Positions 10,131-21,556 of a DNA stretch of 64,000 nt are shown here, in pieces. Both the position numbers and the translations under genes were made by a program. This stretch comes from CALFML01 sp044222245 (lineage in GTDB: Bacteria > Myxococcota_A > Polyangia > Palsa-1104 > JAEUJZ01), in contig JBGANQ010000001.1 in NCBI GenBank assembly GCA_044222245.1, positions 124,001-188,000 on the forward strand, given 5' to 3'. The notes under the pieces are model-generated. The model did not search any database. It had not been told where the DNA came from and saw only the letters and a program-made list of their open reading frames with translations. The stretch's first letter is position 1. Each line of letters opens with the position of its first letter.

Positions 10131-11255
10131 GTGAGCCTGGGGCCGCCCTTTGACCACAGCGGCGAGCGGCTGCGTCTCATCCTCGGCGCGGCGACGGGGG
10201 TGACGCTGCTGGTGGCGATCGGCGTCGCGCTCCTGGCCGCCGACCGCTCGCTCGGCGAGGCGGTGACCGTGCACATGCTGGTGCAGCGGCCGGGGGCCCT
10301 GCACACCGGGGCGCTGGTGCGGGTGGCCGGCGAGCAGATCGGCGAGGTGGTGGCGATCCGCGGCCATCGCCCCGAGGCCGGTCTGCGCGACGGCCCCGGC
10401 GCGGCCGAGAGCGCCGAGCCCGGCGTCGACATCGAGCTGCGCCTGCGCAAGCGCTGGGCGAGCCGGATCTACGACAACTCCACCTTCCTGCCGGTCAATC
10501 CCACCGTGCTCGCCGAGGCCCTCATCGAGATCGGCCCGCCGGCGGGCGGCGCCGCCCCGGGCAGCCCGATCGGTGCCGAGCAGCGGGTGCGCGGCGTCGA
10601 GCCGGCGGATCTCGACCAGCTGCTGCGCCGGGTCTACCAGAGCATCGAGCTGACGCTGCAACAGGCGCGCGAGCTGGGCGCCGAGTGGACCGAGCTGAAC
10701 GAGGCCTTCACCGCGCTGTCGGCGCGCCTGTCCGTGAGCCTGCCCGACACCCTGCGCGTGCAGGTCCAGGGGGCGGCGGCGCGCCAGGGCATCGAGCAGC
10801 TGCTTGGCACCCTGCGCGCCGGCCGCGCCGACGAGCTGCCCGAGCTCACCCGGCAGCTGGATCGCTCGCTGACGCCGCTGGTGCGGCAGTTCCAGCTGCT
10901 GGGGGCGCAGGGGGAGCTGCTGCAGGCGCGGGCGCGCGAGCTCGGGCAGGCGCTCGGACCGGGCCAGCAGGCAGAGCTGCGCCGCGCCATCGCCCAGCTG
11001 CGCACCGCCCTCTCCGCCGGCGAGCAGCTCGCCGCCGATGCCCGCTTCCTCATCCGCTATGTCGACAGCGGGCGCGGCACCCTGGGCGGCTTCAGCCAGG
11101 ACATGCAGATCTTCGACGAGCTAAAAGATACAAGCCGCATCCTCAAGCAGCAGAGCTGGCGGCTGCTCATCAAGCGCCGCGACTCGGCCGCGCCCGCCGC
11201 GCCGGTCGCGCCCGCCGGACCTCCGGGCAGAGCCCCCGCGCGCCCCTCCCCCTAG
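10131..11255 (+). CDS. MlaD-family MCE protein 2
   Basis: A 374-residue protein with GTG start; GGAG lies about six bases upstream, inside the end of the previous gene. It has an N-terminal transmembrane helix (LILGAATGVTLLVAIGVALL) and an MCE-like domain (about 40-155: GALHTGALVRVAGEQIGEVVAI, STFLPVNPTVLAEALIEIGPP). A Gly/Glu-rich insert sits within the domain, and the rest is helical. The C-terminal 30 residues are Ala/Pro-rich. The last 30 residues before this tail (FSQDMQIFDELKDT) resemble the end of MCE protein 1 (VDQQIYDDLKELT), so the two are paralogues. It probably forms hetero- or homo-oligomers with it in lipid transport. Confidence 0.85.
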   Translation: MSLGPPFDHSGERLRLILGAATGVTLLVAIGVALLAADRSLGEAVTVHMLVQRPGALHTGALVRVAGEQIGEVVAIRGHRPEAGLRDGPGAAESAEPGVDIELRLRKRWASRIYDNSTFLPVNPTVLAEALIEIGPPAGGAAPGSPIGAEQRVRGVEPADLDQLLRRVYQSIELTLQQARELGAEWTELNEAFTALSARLSVSLPDTLRVQVQGAAARQGIEQLLGTLRAGRADELPELTRQLDRSLTPLVRQFQLLGAQGELLQARARELGQALGPGQQAELRRAIAQLRTALSAGEQLAADARFLIRYVDSGRGTLGGFSQDMQIFDELKDTSRILKQQSWRLLIKRRDSAAPAAPVAPAGPPGRAPARPSP

Positions 11256-11356
11256 CCGCCGGACCGCGGTCCGGGGCGCCGGCAGCTCCCGAGGCCGCCA
11301 CCGCGGTCGCGAGTCCCAGCTGAGACGACCGGCCGCGCCCGGGGTAAAGTGAACGG

Positions 11357-12472
11357 ATGGCAGGCCCCCTGGTGAGCAGAAACGATGCAGCTCGCGGTCT
11401 TGGCGCTCGCGCCCACGCGATTCCCGCGCGCTGCGCCGCCGCGTGGCCGGTCGGGCTGGTGGGCGGGCTGGCCCTCGCCACGGCCTGCCATGACGAGCAG
11501 GTCGCAACTGCGCTGCAGAAAAAGACCCAGGCCGCTGCCGCTGCTGCTGCTGCTGCCGCCGCGCCGACCGGCCCAAGTCAGCCTCCCAGGCCGAGCGTCG
11601 TCCTGTTCAGCCGCCGGCACGGTCAGCTGCTGCCGCTGGCCTGCTACAGCGAGGTGACCCAGAGGCTGCACGCGGGCAGCGACTGCGCCGGCCTGCTCCC
11701 CGAGGATGCCGAGGTCCGCATCGGCGACACCTACGGCGGGCGGCTGCGACCGGGCCAGCCGCTGGTCTGCCAGACCAAGACCGGCCCGCTGGTGCTGCCG
11801 ACCTTCGGCCTGCTGGAGGGCCCGCCCGGCGACGCCGGTCCGCAGCCGGGACCGCCGCTGGCGCTGTGGTCGTCCGGACCGCTGCCCAAGCTGGAGCTGC
11901 CCCCGAGCCCGCCCGAGCCGCTGCCGCTGCCGCCCAGCGAGTCGCTGTACATCACCAACTCGTCGCGCAACCTGCTGCCGCCGGCGCAGCGGCTGCTCAT
12001 CGGGCAGGTCGTGGTCGACAACGTGTGGACGGTCGATCTCGATGCCGACGGCCTGCGCGAGCGGCTCGATCAGGTGCGCCTGCTGGAGGTCCGCCGCCGC
12101 TTCATGATGCTCACCGGCGTGTTCGTGGTCGCCGGCAAGGACGCGGTGGCGCTGCGGCCGCTGCGGGTGCAGCTCATCCCCCCCGAGCAGCGCGAGCGCC
12201 TCGGCCGCGACGACCACAGCTACGACGTGAAGATGCTCGCGGCGCTCGACCTGGATCACGACAGCCGGCGCGAGCTGTGGCTGCAGGTCGCCCGACCCGA
12301 GACGACCACCGACTCGCTCGGGCGCTTCACCGACACCGGGCTTGCAGTGTTCGCCGAGCTGACCTGCCCGAACCAGCCGGCCGCTGTCTCACCGCCGCCG
12401 CCCCCGCCGCCCCCCGCAGCTGGTCGGCCACCCGGCGCCGCCCCGCCCAAGGGCCAAGGACCGCGACCGTGA
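11357..12472 (+). CDS. Lipoprotein with polyAla and Pro-rich segments
   Basis: A 371-residue protein. A long basic N-region precedes a hydrophobic core ending in lipobox LATAC (Cys near residue 44), so it is probably membrane-anchored; a later start would shorten the signal. After it comes a polyalanine run of about ten residues encoded by GCT/GCC repeats. A beta-rich middle follows (SVVLFSRRHGQLLPLACY). The segment VDNVWTVDLDADGLRE...ALDLDHDSRRELWLQV contains D-x-D-x-D acidic loops like FG-GAP or calcium-binding repeats. The tail is polyproline. No family is recognised. The gap to hsdM is 28 bases, but shared function is doubtful. Confidence 0.72.
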   Translation: MAGPLVSRNDAARGLGARAHAIPARCAAAWPVGLVGGLALATACHDEQVATALQKKTQAAAAAAAAAAAPTGPSQPPRPSVVLFSRRHGQLLPLACYSEVTQRLHAGSDCAGLLPEDAEVRIGDTYGGRLRPGQPLVCQTKTGPLVLPTFGLLEGPPGDAGPQPGPPLALWSSGPLPKLELPPSPPEPLPLPPSESLYITNSSRNLLPPAQRLLIGQVVVDNVWTVDLDADGLRERLDQVRLLEVRRRFMMLTGVFVVAGKDAVALRPLRVQLIPPEQRERLGRDDHSYDVKMLAALDLDHDSRRELWLQVARPETTTDSLGRFTDTGLAVFAELTCPNQPAAVSPPPPPPPPAAGRPPGAAPPKGQGPRP

Positions 12473-12500
12473 CCCGCGACCGCAGCCAGACCCCCCGCGC

Positions 12501-14039
12501 ATGATCAGCGCCGAGCTACGCCGCCAGGTCGACCGCCTCTGGACCGCGTTCTGGACCGGCGGCATCACCAACCCGCTGGAGGTCGTGGAGCAGCTTACCT
12601 ACCTCCTGTTCCTGCGGCGCCTGGACGACCTGCAGACCCTGGCCGAGACCGCCGCCGCCGACCCCCAGCGTCCCCTCGCGCGCAGCCTCTTCCCCGACGG
12701 GGTGACCGCCAGCGGCCGCCCGCTGGCCGAGCTGCGCTGGTCGCACTTCAAGCACCTGGCGCCGGGCCCGCTGTTCAGCCTCTTTGCCGAGGATGTCTTT
12801 CCGTTTCTGCGCACGCTCGGCGCCGCCGACTCGACCTACGGTCACCACATGCGGGATGCGCGCTTCACCATCCCCCGGCCCGAGCTCCTCGCCAAGGTGG
12901 TCGACCTCATCGACCGCATGCAGCTCGACGAAGCCGACACCAAGGGCGACCTGTACGAGTACATGCTCAGCAAGCTCGCCAGCGCCGGGCGCAACGGGCA
13001 GTTCCGCACGCCCCGCCACCTCATCGCGCTGATGGTCGAGCTGACGGCGCCGCGTCCGGGCGACTCGATCTGCGATCCCGCCGCCGGCACCTGCGGCTTT
13101 CTGGTCGCGGCGGGCGAGTACCTGCGGGCCCACCACGGCGCGCTGTTTGCCGACCCCGCCGAGCGCGAGCACTTCCACCGCTGCATGTTCCACGGCTTCG
13201 AGGTCGACAGCACCATGCTGCGCATCGGCAGCATGAACATGCTGCTGCACGGGGTGGACGGCCCCGCCATCGCCTACCGCGACTCCCTGGCCCAGGCCGA
13301 CGGCGGCGAACAAGACAAGTACAGCCTGATCCTCGCCAACCCGCCGTTTTCCGGCTCGCTCGACGAGGCGCTGTGCGCCCGCGAGCTGCGGCAGGTGGTA
13401 AAGACCCGCAAGACCGAGCTCCTGTTTGTCGCCCTGTGCCTGCGCCTCTTGCGGCGCGGCGGGCGCGCGGCGATGATCGTGCCCGACGGGGTGCTGTGCG
13501 GCGCCAGCGCGGCCCACCGGACGCTGCGTGCGCTGCTGGTCGAGCAGCAGAAGCTCGAGGCGGTGATCGCGCTGCCGGGCGGCGCCTTCCGGCCCTACGC
13601 CGGCGTCTGCACCGCCATCCTCCTTTTTACCAAGACCGACTGCGGCGGCACCGAGCAGGTCTGGTTCTACGACCTGGTCGCCGACGGCTTCAGCCTGGAC
13701 GACAAGCGCCAGCCGCTCTTGCCGCCCGACAAGCTGGGCGCGACGCCGCCGACCCCGCTGACCGCCGCCGAGCACGCCGCCAACAACCTGCCCGATCTCC
13801 TGTCCCGCTTTTGCCAGCGCGACTGCGCCGAGCGCCAGCGCCCGCGCACCGCGCAGAGCTTCTGCGTCCCCAAGGCCGACCTGGTGGCGCAGGGCTATGA
13901 CCTGAGCCTGGGCCGCTACCAGCAGGTCGCGCCCGCCCCCAGCCCCCCGCGCGAGCCGCAGCAGGTGCTGGCCCGGCTGGTCGAGCTCGAGGCAGAGATC
14001 CAGCAGGGAATCCGCGAGCTGACCGAGCTGCTTGCATGA
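12501..14039 (+). CDS. hsdM: Type I restriction-modification methyltransferase HsdM
   Basis: A 512-residue N6-adenine DNA methyltransferase subunit. The N-terminal helical domain (LRRQVDRLWTAFWTGG...EQLTYLLFLRRLDD) is typical of HsdM. The catalytic domain has the SAM-binding motif DPAAGTCGFLVAA (about 190) and the catalytic NPPF (ILANPPFSGSLDE, about 280). Length is normal. It transfers a methyl group from SAM to adenine in the bipartite site chosen by HsdS. Its TGA overlaps the hsdS ATG (ATGA at 14036). No hsdR nuclease gene flanks it on either side in this window. Confidence 0.95.
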   Translation: MISAELRRQVDRLWTAFWTGGITNPLEVVEQLTYLLFLRRLDDLQTLAETAAADPQRPLARSLFPDGVTASGRPLAELRWSHFKHLAPGPLFSLFAEDVFPFLRTLGAADSTYGHHMRDARFTIPRPELLAKVVDLIDRMQLDEADTKGDLYEYMLSKLASAGRNGQFRTPRHLIALMVELTAPRPGDSICDPAAGTCGFLVAAGEYLRAHHGALFADPAEREHFHRCMFHGFEVDSTMLRIGSMNMLLHGVDGPAIAYRDSLAQADGGEQDKYSLILANPPFSGSLDEALCARELRQVVKTRKTELLFVALCLRLLRRGGRAAMIVPDGVLCGASAAHRTLRALLVEQQKLEAVIALPGGAFRPYAGVCTAILLFTKTDCGGTEQVWFYDLVADGFSLDDKRQPLLPPDKLGATPPTPLTAAEHAANNLPDLLSRFCQRDCAERQRPRTAQSFCVPKADLVAQGYDLSLGRYQQVAPAPSPPREPQQVLARLVELEAEIQQGIRELTELLA

Positions 14040-15229
14040 CGGAGGTCGCGCTCGGGACGCTGTTTCAGCTCATCCGCAACGGCCTGAGCATCGGCCAGGA
14101 CAAGTCGGGCCGCGGTCTGCCCATCGCCCGCATCGAGACCATCGCCGACTCCGAGATCAACCAAGCCCGCGTCGGCTACGCCGGTCTGGACGAGAGCGGG
14201 TGCCGCTCCTTCCTGCTGCAGCCCGGCGACATCCTGTTCAGCCACATCAACAGCGTCCCCCACCTCGGCAAGTGCGCGGTCTACCGCGGCCGCCCCGAGA
14301 AGCTGGTGCACGGCATGAACCTTTTGTGCCTGCGGCCCGAGACGACCCGCCTGCTCCCCGAGTTTGCCAAGCACCTGCTGCGCAGCCCCACCTTCCGCAG
14401 CCGCGCGCTGCCCTACGTCAAAAAGGCGGTCAATCAGGCGAGCATCTCGATCGAAAACCTGAGGACGATTCCGGTGCCGCTGCCGCCGCTGGCCGAGCAG
14501 CGCCGGATCGCTGCGGTGCTCGACCGGGCCGACGAGCTGCGCGCCAAGCGCCGCCAGAGCCTGGCCGAGCTGCAGGCGCTGCCGCAGGCCATCTTTCACT
14601 CGCTGGTTGGCGATCCGGTGCAAAACCCCCGCGGGTGGCCGCGCGTCACCTTGGCAGAGGTCATCGTCAGCGCCGCCGACGGACCGCACGCCAGCCCCCA
14701 GTACTCCCGGGACGGCGTCCCCTTGCTGTCGACCCGGCATGTGCGCCCGGGGGAGATCGTCTGGGAGGACCTAAAGACGATCAGCCCGGCGGCGGCCGAG
14801 GTGCAGTGGCGCAAGCGCCGGCCCGCACGGGGCGACATCCTTTACACCAAGGGCGGGACCACCGGCGTCGCCGCGGTGGTCGATACGGACGTAAAGTTCG
14901 CGGTCTGGGTGCACCTGGCCCTGCTGAAGCTGAAGCGGCAGCTGGTGGAGCCCTTCTGGCTGGAGGAGATGCTCAACAGCCCCTTCTGTCACGCCCAGGC
15001 GCAGCGGCTGACCCAGGGAATCGCCAACCGCGATCTCGGCCTCAAGAAGATGGTCCACATCGCCCTGCTGCTGCCGCCGCTCGAGCTGCAGCGCGAGTTT
15101 GTTCGCCGCCGCGCCGCCATCGCTCCCCTCAAGCGCGCCCAGCGCGCCTCGCTGGCCGAGCTCGATGCGCTGTTTGCCGCGCTGCAGCATCAGGCGTTCG
15201 GCGGCGACCTGCCGCGGCCTGGGGGCTGA
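14036..15229 (+). CDS. hsdS: Type I specificity subunit HsdS
   Basis: A 397-residue protein with two target-recognition domains. TRD1 is residues about 5-150, followed by the conserved helical spacer (PLPPLAEQRRIAAVLDRADELRAKRRQSL). TRD2 is about 190-345, then a second spacer (LPPLELQREFVRRRAAIAPLKRAQ). TRD1 contains GDILFSHIN and TRD2 GDILYTKGG, the standard paired motifs. It would direct HsdM to a split asymmetric site. It starts without the usual N-terminal helix, as some HsdS do. It is translationally coupled to hsdM. The next gene is an unrelated thioredoxin-domain protein. Confidence 0.93.
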   Translation: MTEVALGTLFQLIRNGLSIGQDKSGRGLPIARIETIADSEINQARVGYAGLDESGCRSFLLQPGDILFSHINSVPHLGKCAVYRGRPEKLVHGMNLLCLRPETTRLLPEFAKHLLRSPTFRSRALPYVKKAVNQASISIENLRTIPVPLPPLAEQRRIAAVLDRADELRAKRRQSLAELQALPQAIFHSLVGDPVQNPRGWPRVTLAEVIVSAADGPHASPQYSRDGVPLLSTRHVRPGEIVWEDLKTISPAAAEVQWRKRRPARGDILYTKGGTTGVAAVVDTDVKFAVWVHLALLKLKRQLVEPFWLEEMLNSPFCHAQAQRLTQGIANRDLGLKKMVHIALLLPPLELQREFVRRRAAIAPLKRAQRASLAELDALFAALQHQAFGGDLPRPGG

Positions 15230-15391
15230 GCGGCGGCGCCCCGGGAGCCTCTGGCCGCCTTTGCCAGCGTCGCGCGGCGGGCAGCCGACTCTGGCCCTGC
15301 AGCCTCAGGGCCGTTACACTGCGGCCACAGGCTGCGGCGGCGCCCCGGTCGCCGACCGCCGCGCCGCTCGCGCGCCGCCAAGGAGTGCTCC

Positions 15392-17518
<2,127 letters not shown>

Positions 17519-17609
17519 GCCGCTCCGGCGCGCTCCGCCGGGTGCTGGTGAGCCGGTGCCGCACACCGGCCGCCTTTACACCGCGGTCCCGGGCAAGTAG
17601 GGTGCAGGC

Positions 17610-17951
17610 ATGAGTCAGTCGCTCACAGACAGCGAGTTCGACAAGCTCGCCGACGCGCAGCTCAGCAAGCTGTACAAGTTGCTCATGGACTTCGACCCCG
17701 ATGAGATCGAGGCCGAGCTGGCGCTGGGGGTCCTGTCGATCACCGTCCTTAACCAGCACAAGGTGGTGATCAACAGCCACCGCGCGGCGCGCCAGATCTG
17801 GATGGCGGCGCAGCGCAAGGCCTGGCACTTCGATCCAAACCCCGCCTCCGCCTCGTTCACCACGGCCGACGCCGAGCTGCTAGCCACTGTCGAGAAGGTG
17901 CTGGGCGAGCTGCTCCGGCGACCCTTCACCCTGCCGGCCGCCCGCCGCTAG
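17610..17951 (+). CDS. cyaY: CyaY/frataxin-like iron donor
   Basis: A 113-residue protein with the frataxin fold pattern. The N-terminal helix is SEFDKLADAQLSKLYKLL, an acidic ridge follows (DFDPDEIEAEL), then strands GVLSITVLNQHKVVINSH and RQIWMAAQRKAWHFDPN, and a C-terminal helix. The E-x-x-x-GVLTI-like strand and the (Q)IW(M)A strand are the family hallmarks. CyaY binds ferrous iron and tunes IscS-dependent iron-sulphur cluster assembly in the cytosol. Length is normal. It stands alone between yyaL-like and a TPR gene, without isc genes nearby. Confidence 0.88.
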   Translation: MSQSLTDSEFDKLADAQLSKLYKLLMDFDPDEIEAELALGVLSITVLNQHKVVINSHRAARQIWMAAQRKAWHFDPNPASASFTTADAELLATVEKVLGELLRRPFTLPAARR

Positions 17952-18046
17952 CGCGCGCGGCGGCGACCGCCTCACCCGCCCCTTACCGCCGGGCGACCAG
18001 CGCGTGAAGCGGTGAAGACATGGGCCGGCGCAGGTAGAATGAAATC

Positions 18047-18850
18047 GTGCTCGGGATCTTTTTCCTCCTGGTTTGGGTTTCGGTGATCGCGGCGCTTACC
18101 GGCCACGATCGCAATCGCGGGCGGCTGCTGCTCGCGCCCGGATACCTCGACGAGGAGTTCCACAACGCGCTGTCGCGCAGCGATCACGGGGTGCTGGCCC
18201 GCTACTATCGGGTGGCGCTCAAGCGCACGCTGCCGGCGCGCGATGAGCAGCTTATCCGCATAAACCTCGCCTGCGCCCTCAACGGCCTCGCCGAGCACGC
18301 CCAGGCGCTCGAAGAGCTCGATCGGGTGTCGCTGCAGCAGCTGTCGCCGCCCGAGGTGGCGCTGTGGCTCAATAACCGCGCCTACACCCTGGTGTTCCTC
18401 GGTCAGGCCGCCGACGCCCTGGACAACCTCAAGGACGCCGACGAGCTGCTCGCCGGCGATGAGGGCGGCGTGCGCGATCCGCTGCTCACCGCGTGCATCA
18501 GCGGCACCCGCGGCATTGCGCTGTTGCACCACGGCGACCTCGAGGGGGCAGAGCGGTCGCTGGAGCTGGCGCTGCGCCAGGAGGAAGAGGGAGTCGCCCG
18601 CCAGTTCGATCCCGAGTGGCAGCCCGACCCGGCGCGCGCCGCCGAGCGCTGGTTCTGGCTGGGCGAGGTGGCGCGGCGGCGCGGCGACCTGCCCGCCGCC
18701 CGGCTGCGCCTGGAGCGCGCCGCAAGCTCGCCGACGGTGCCGTTTGGCCGGCGGGCGCGGGCGATGCTGAGCGAGCTGGCGGCGCTGCCCGCCCCAGCCG
18801 CCCTGCCGGCGGCCGGCGGCAGCGAGACCGAGGCCCTCAAGCGGTCGTGA
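18047..18850 (+). CDS. Membrane-anchored TPR protein
   Basis: A 267-residue protein with GTG start. One N-terminal hydrophobic helix (LGIFFLLVWVSVIAALTG) lacks a cleavage site, so it is a signal anchor. Then come four or five TPR-like helix pairs (ARYYRVALKRTL, IRINLACALNGLAEHAQALEEL, LWLNNRAYTLVFLGQAADALDNL, ERWFWLGEVARRRGDLPAARLRLE). It lies 47 bases before the RNase Y gene, also a membrane-anchored protein, and is probably in one transcript. A scaffold role near the membrane is possible. The partner is unknown. Confidence 0.8.
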   Translation: MLGIFFLLVWVSVIAALTGHDRNRGRLLLAPGYLDEEFHNALSRSDHGVLARYYRVALKRTLPARDEQLIRINLACALNGLAEHAQALEELDRVSLQQLSPPEVALWLNNRAYTLVFLGQAADALDNLKDADELLAGDEGGVRDPLLTACISGTRGIALLHHGDLEGAERSLELALRQEEEGVARQFDPEWQPDPARAAERWFWLGEVARRRGDLPAARLRLERAASSPTVPFGRRARAMLSELAALPAPAALPAAGGSETEALKRS

Positions 18851-18897
18851 AAAAGCGGTTCTTGACTCGCGCTCCGACGTAAACAAGACTCCTTGAC

Positions 18898-20460
18898 GTG
18901 CTAGCCTTCGCTCTCGTACTGGCAGTCGCCCTGGGTGGCGCCGCGTTCCTCTGGCAGAGCCGGCGGCTGCAGGCCCAGCAGGCAGAGCTCCTCGCCCAGA
19001 CAAAAGACGCCGCGCACCTTGTGCGCGCCACCGCCCACGCCGAGGCCAAGCAGCTCCTGGAGGCCGCCCACGCCGAGGCCAAGGAGGCGCTGCTGCGCCG
19101 CCAGAAGCAGGGCCAGCGCGAGCTCGCGCAGCGCTGCGAGCTGCTGCAAAAGACCATGGAGCAGGCGGCGGTGTGGGAGCAGACCCTGGCCCGCAGCGAG
19201 AGCCAGCTCGCCGCCCGCGTCGCCGCCATCACCGAGCGCGAGCGCGCCATCGCCCAGATCACCGGCCGCCAGCACAGCGCCGCCGAGCGCGCCGCCGGGG
19301 CCCGCGCCGCCGCCGTCGAGCGCGTGCAGCAGCTGGCCGGCGAGACCTTCAAGGAGGCCCGCGCCCGCCTGGTCAGCGAGTGGGTCGAGCAGGCCCGCGC
19401 CGAGTCGAGCGCGGCGCTGCGCCAGCTCGAGCAGAACCACAACGATCCAGCCTACAGCCAGCGCGCCAAGCGCATCCTCGACGTCGCCAGCCAGCGCTAC
19501 TACGGGCACTACCTGACCGAGCGGCTCTTGTCCAACCTGCCGATCACCCCCGATCTGGCCGACAAGATCGGCAGTGAAGACGGCAGCGGCTTTCTCATCA
19601 TCGGCGAGGTCGCCAACGTCAAGCTGACCCTGTCGGAGGACCGCACCTCGATCCGCCTTGAGGGCCAGGACAGCTTCGGCCGCGAGATCGCCCGCCGGGC
19701 GCTGTCGCGCTTCGCCCGCGCCCTGCCGCGCGGCGGCGCCGAGGGCCTGCGCCGCGCCGTGCAGGCGATCACCGAGGAGCTGGAGCGCGAGACCGTGGAC
19801 CTTGGGCGCAAGGCGTTCAAGGAGCTGGAGATCCCGCGCGCCCACCCCGACATCGTGCGCCTGGTCGGCCGCCTGAACTACCGCACCAGCTACAGCCAGA
19901 ACCAGTGGAAGCACGCGGTCGAGGTGGCGTTCCTGTGCGGCATGATCGCCGCCGAGCTGCGCCTGGACGTGAAGATCGCCCGCCGGGCGGCGCTCATGCA
20001 CGACATCGGCAAGTCGCTGACCCACGCCATCGATGGCAGCCACGCGGTGATCGGCGCCGACTACGCGCGCCGGCTCGGCGAGGCCGAGGTGGTGGCCAAC
20101 GCCATCGGCGCCCACCACCTGGACGAGCCGTTCAACTCCCCCTACGCCTATATAGTCGCCGCCGCCGACGCGATGAGCGGCGCCCGCCCCGGGGCGCGCC
20201 ACGAGCAGGAGGGCAGCCACATCCAGCGCCTGGAGGACCTGGAGCGGCTGGCGCTGACCATGTCGGGCATCGATCGCGTCTACGCCCTGCAGGCCGGGCG
20301 CGAGCTGCGCGTGCACGTGCACGAAAACCAGGTCGACGATCTGCGCGCGGCGCAGCTGTCGAGCGAGCTGGCCGAGAAGATCAGCGACAGCCTGGTCTTC
20401 CCCGGCCAGATCAAGGTCACGGTGATCCGCGAGCTCACCGCGGTCGCGATTGCCAACTGA
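18898..20460 (+). CDS. rny: Ribonuclease Y
   Basis: A 520-residue endoribonuclease that starts mRNA decay from the inner membrane. It has an N-terminal transmembrane helix (LAFALVLAVALGGAAFL), a long coiled coil (about 25-200), a KH RNA-binding domain (about 210-275: GFLIIGEVANVKLTLSED) and an HD phosphodiesterase domain (about 335-430). The HD domain contains the HxxxV start, LMHDIGKS with the metal-binding His-Asp, and AIGAHH. Length and domain order match the family. GTG start has no clear ribosome site. The next gene (Sua5) begins about 50 bases downstream. Confidence 0.96.
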   Translation: MLAFALVLAVALGGAAFLWQSRRLQAQQAELLAQTKDAAHLVRATAHAEAKQLLEAAHAEAKEALLRRQKQGQRELAQRCELLQKTMEQAAVWEQTLARSESQLAARVAAITERERAIAQITGRQHSAAERAAGARAAAVERVQQLAGETFKEARARLVSEWVEQARAESSAALRQLEQNHNDPAYSQRAKRILDVASQRYYGHYLTERLLSNLPITPDLADKIGSEDGSGFLIIGEVANVKLTLSEDRTSIRLEGQDSFGREIARRALSRFARALPRGGAEGLRRAVQAITEELERETVDLGRKAFKELEIPRAHPDIVRLVGRLNYRTSYSQNQWKHAVEVAFLCGMIAAELRLDVKIARRAALMHDIGKSLTHAIDGSHAVIGADYARRLGEAEVVANAIGAHHLDEPFNSPYAYIVAAADAMSGARPGARHEQEGSHIQRLEDLERLALTMSGIDRVYALQAGRELRVHVHENQVDDLRAAQLSSELAEKISDSLVFPGQIKVTVIRELTAVAIAN

Positions 20461-20509
20461 AGGCGCCGGCGCCGAGCCGCAGATCCTGACGAGCCGAGAC
20501 GGAGTCGCC

Positions 20510-21556
20510 GTGCCCGCGCCGAGTCGCAGCCCGCTTTTCCCGGTCAGCGCCGAGACGCTCGCCCAGGCGGCGGCGCTGCTGCAGCGCGACGAGGTCTGCG
20601 CCTTCCCCACCGAGACCGTGTACGGCCTGGGCGGCAGCGCGCTGTCCCCGGCAGCGATCGAGCGGATCTACGCCCTCAAGGGACGCCCCCGGTATAACCC
20701 GCTCATCGTCCACGTCGGCGACGCCGCCGCCGCGGCGCAGCTGGCCGGGGCGTGGCCGGCGGTGGCGCAGCAGCTGGCGGCGCGCTTCTGGCCGGGGCCG
20801 CTCACCCTGGTGGTGCCGCGCGGGGCCGCGGTGCCGGCGCTGGTCAGTGCCGGCCTGCCGACGATGGCGCTGCGCGTCCCGGCGCATCCGGTGGCACTGT
20901 CGCTGTTGCGCGCCGCGCGGCTGCCGCTGGCCGCCCCCAGCGCCAACCGCTCGGAGTCGGTGTCGCCGACCACCGCCGCCCACGTCCTGGGCAGCCTGCC
21001 GGCGGTGCCGCTCATCCTCGATGGCGGCCCGTGCCCGCTCGGCATCGAGTCGACGGTGGTCGATCTGACGACCTCGCCGCCGCGCCTGTTGCGCTCTGGG
21101 GCGCTGCCGCTGCGGGCGCTGCTCGCGGTGCTGCCCGACCTCGCGCTGCCGGAAGCGGCGCAGTCGCTCGGGCCCGAGCCCGATGCCCAGGCGCCGCGCG
21201 CCGCTCCGGGCATGCTGGGGCGCCACTACGCGCCGCGGGCGCCGATGTGCCTGCTGCCGCCGGCGCTGACCACGCTGACGCCGGCGCAGCTCGCCGCGCT
21301 GCCGCCGCCGCGCGGGCTGCTCACCTACCGGCCGCTGCCCGCGCTGACGGCACACTTTGCGCACGTCGAGCAGCTCGCTGCCGAGCCGCCGGCATTCGCC
21401 GCCGATCTCTATGCCGCGCTGCACCGCCTCGATGAGGCGGGCGTGGCCAGCATCGCCGCGCTGGCCCCGCCGCCCGACCTCGACTGGCACGCCATCGCCG
21501 ACCGCCTGCGTCGCGCTAGCGCGGCGCCTTCTGCTTGGCCACCCACTCGCGAGTGA
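20510..21556 (+). CDS. Threonylcarbamoyl-AMP synthase (Sua5/YwlC type)
   Basis: About 348 residues. Residues 10-200 are the YrdC/TsaC domain, with the substrate-binding motif FPTETVYGLGG, the KGRPRYNPLIVHV strand and the APSANRSESVSPT loop. Residues about 215-348 are a Sua5-type C-terminal domain with the linker APGMLGRHYAPRAPM, so this is the long form. It makes threonylcarbamoyl-AMP from threonine, bicarbonate and ATP for the t6A37 modification of ANN-reading tRNAs. GTG 20510 follows GGAG. The frame is open upstream to 20450, overlapping rny, but that stretch is outside the family's usual length. Its 3' end overlaps the convergent gene by 41 bases. Confidence 0.93.
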   Translation: MPAPSRSPLFPVSAETLAQAAALLQRDEVCAFPTETVYGLGGSALSPAAIERIYALKGRPRYNPLIVHVGDAAAAAQLAGAWPAVAQQLAARFWPGPLTLVVPRGAAVPALVSAGLPTMALRVPAHPVALSLLRAARLPLAAPSANRSESVSPTTAAHVLGSLPAVPLILDGGPCPLGIESTVVDLTTSPPRLLRSGALPLRALLAVLPDLALPEAAQSLGPEPDAQAPRAAPGMLGRHYAPRAPMCLLPPALTTLTPAQLAALPPPRGLLTYRPLPALTAHFAHVEQLAAEPPAFAADLYAALHRLDEAGVASIAALAPPPDLDWHAIADRLRRASAAPSAWPPTRE

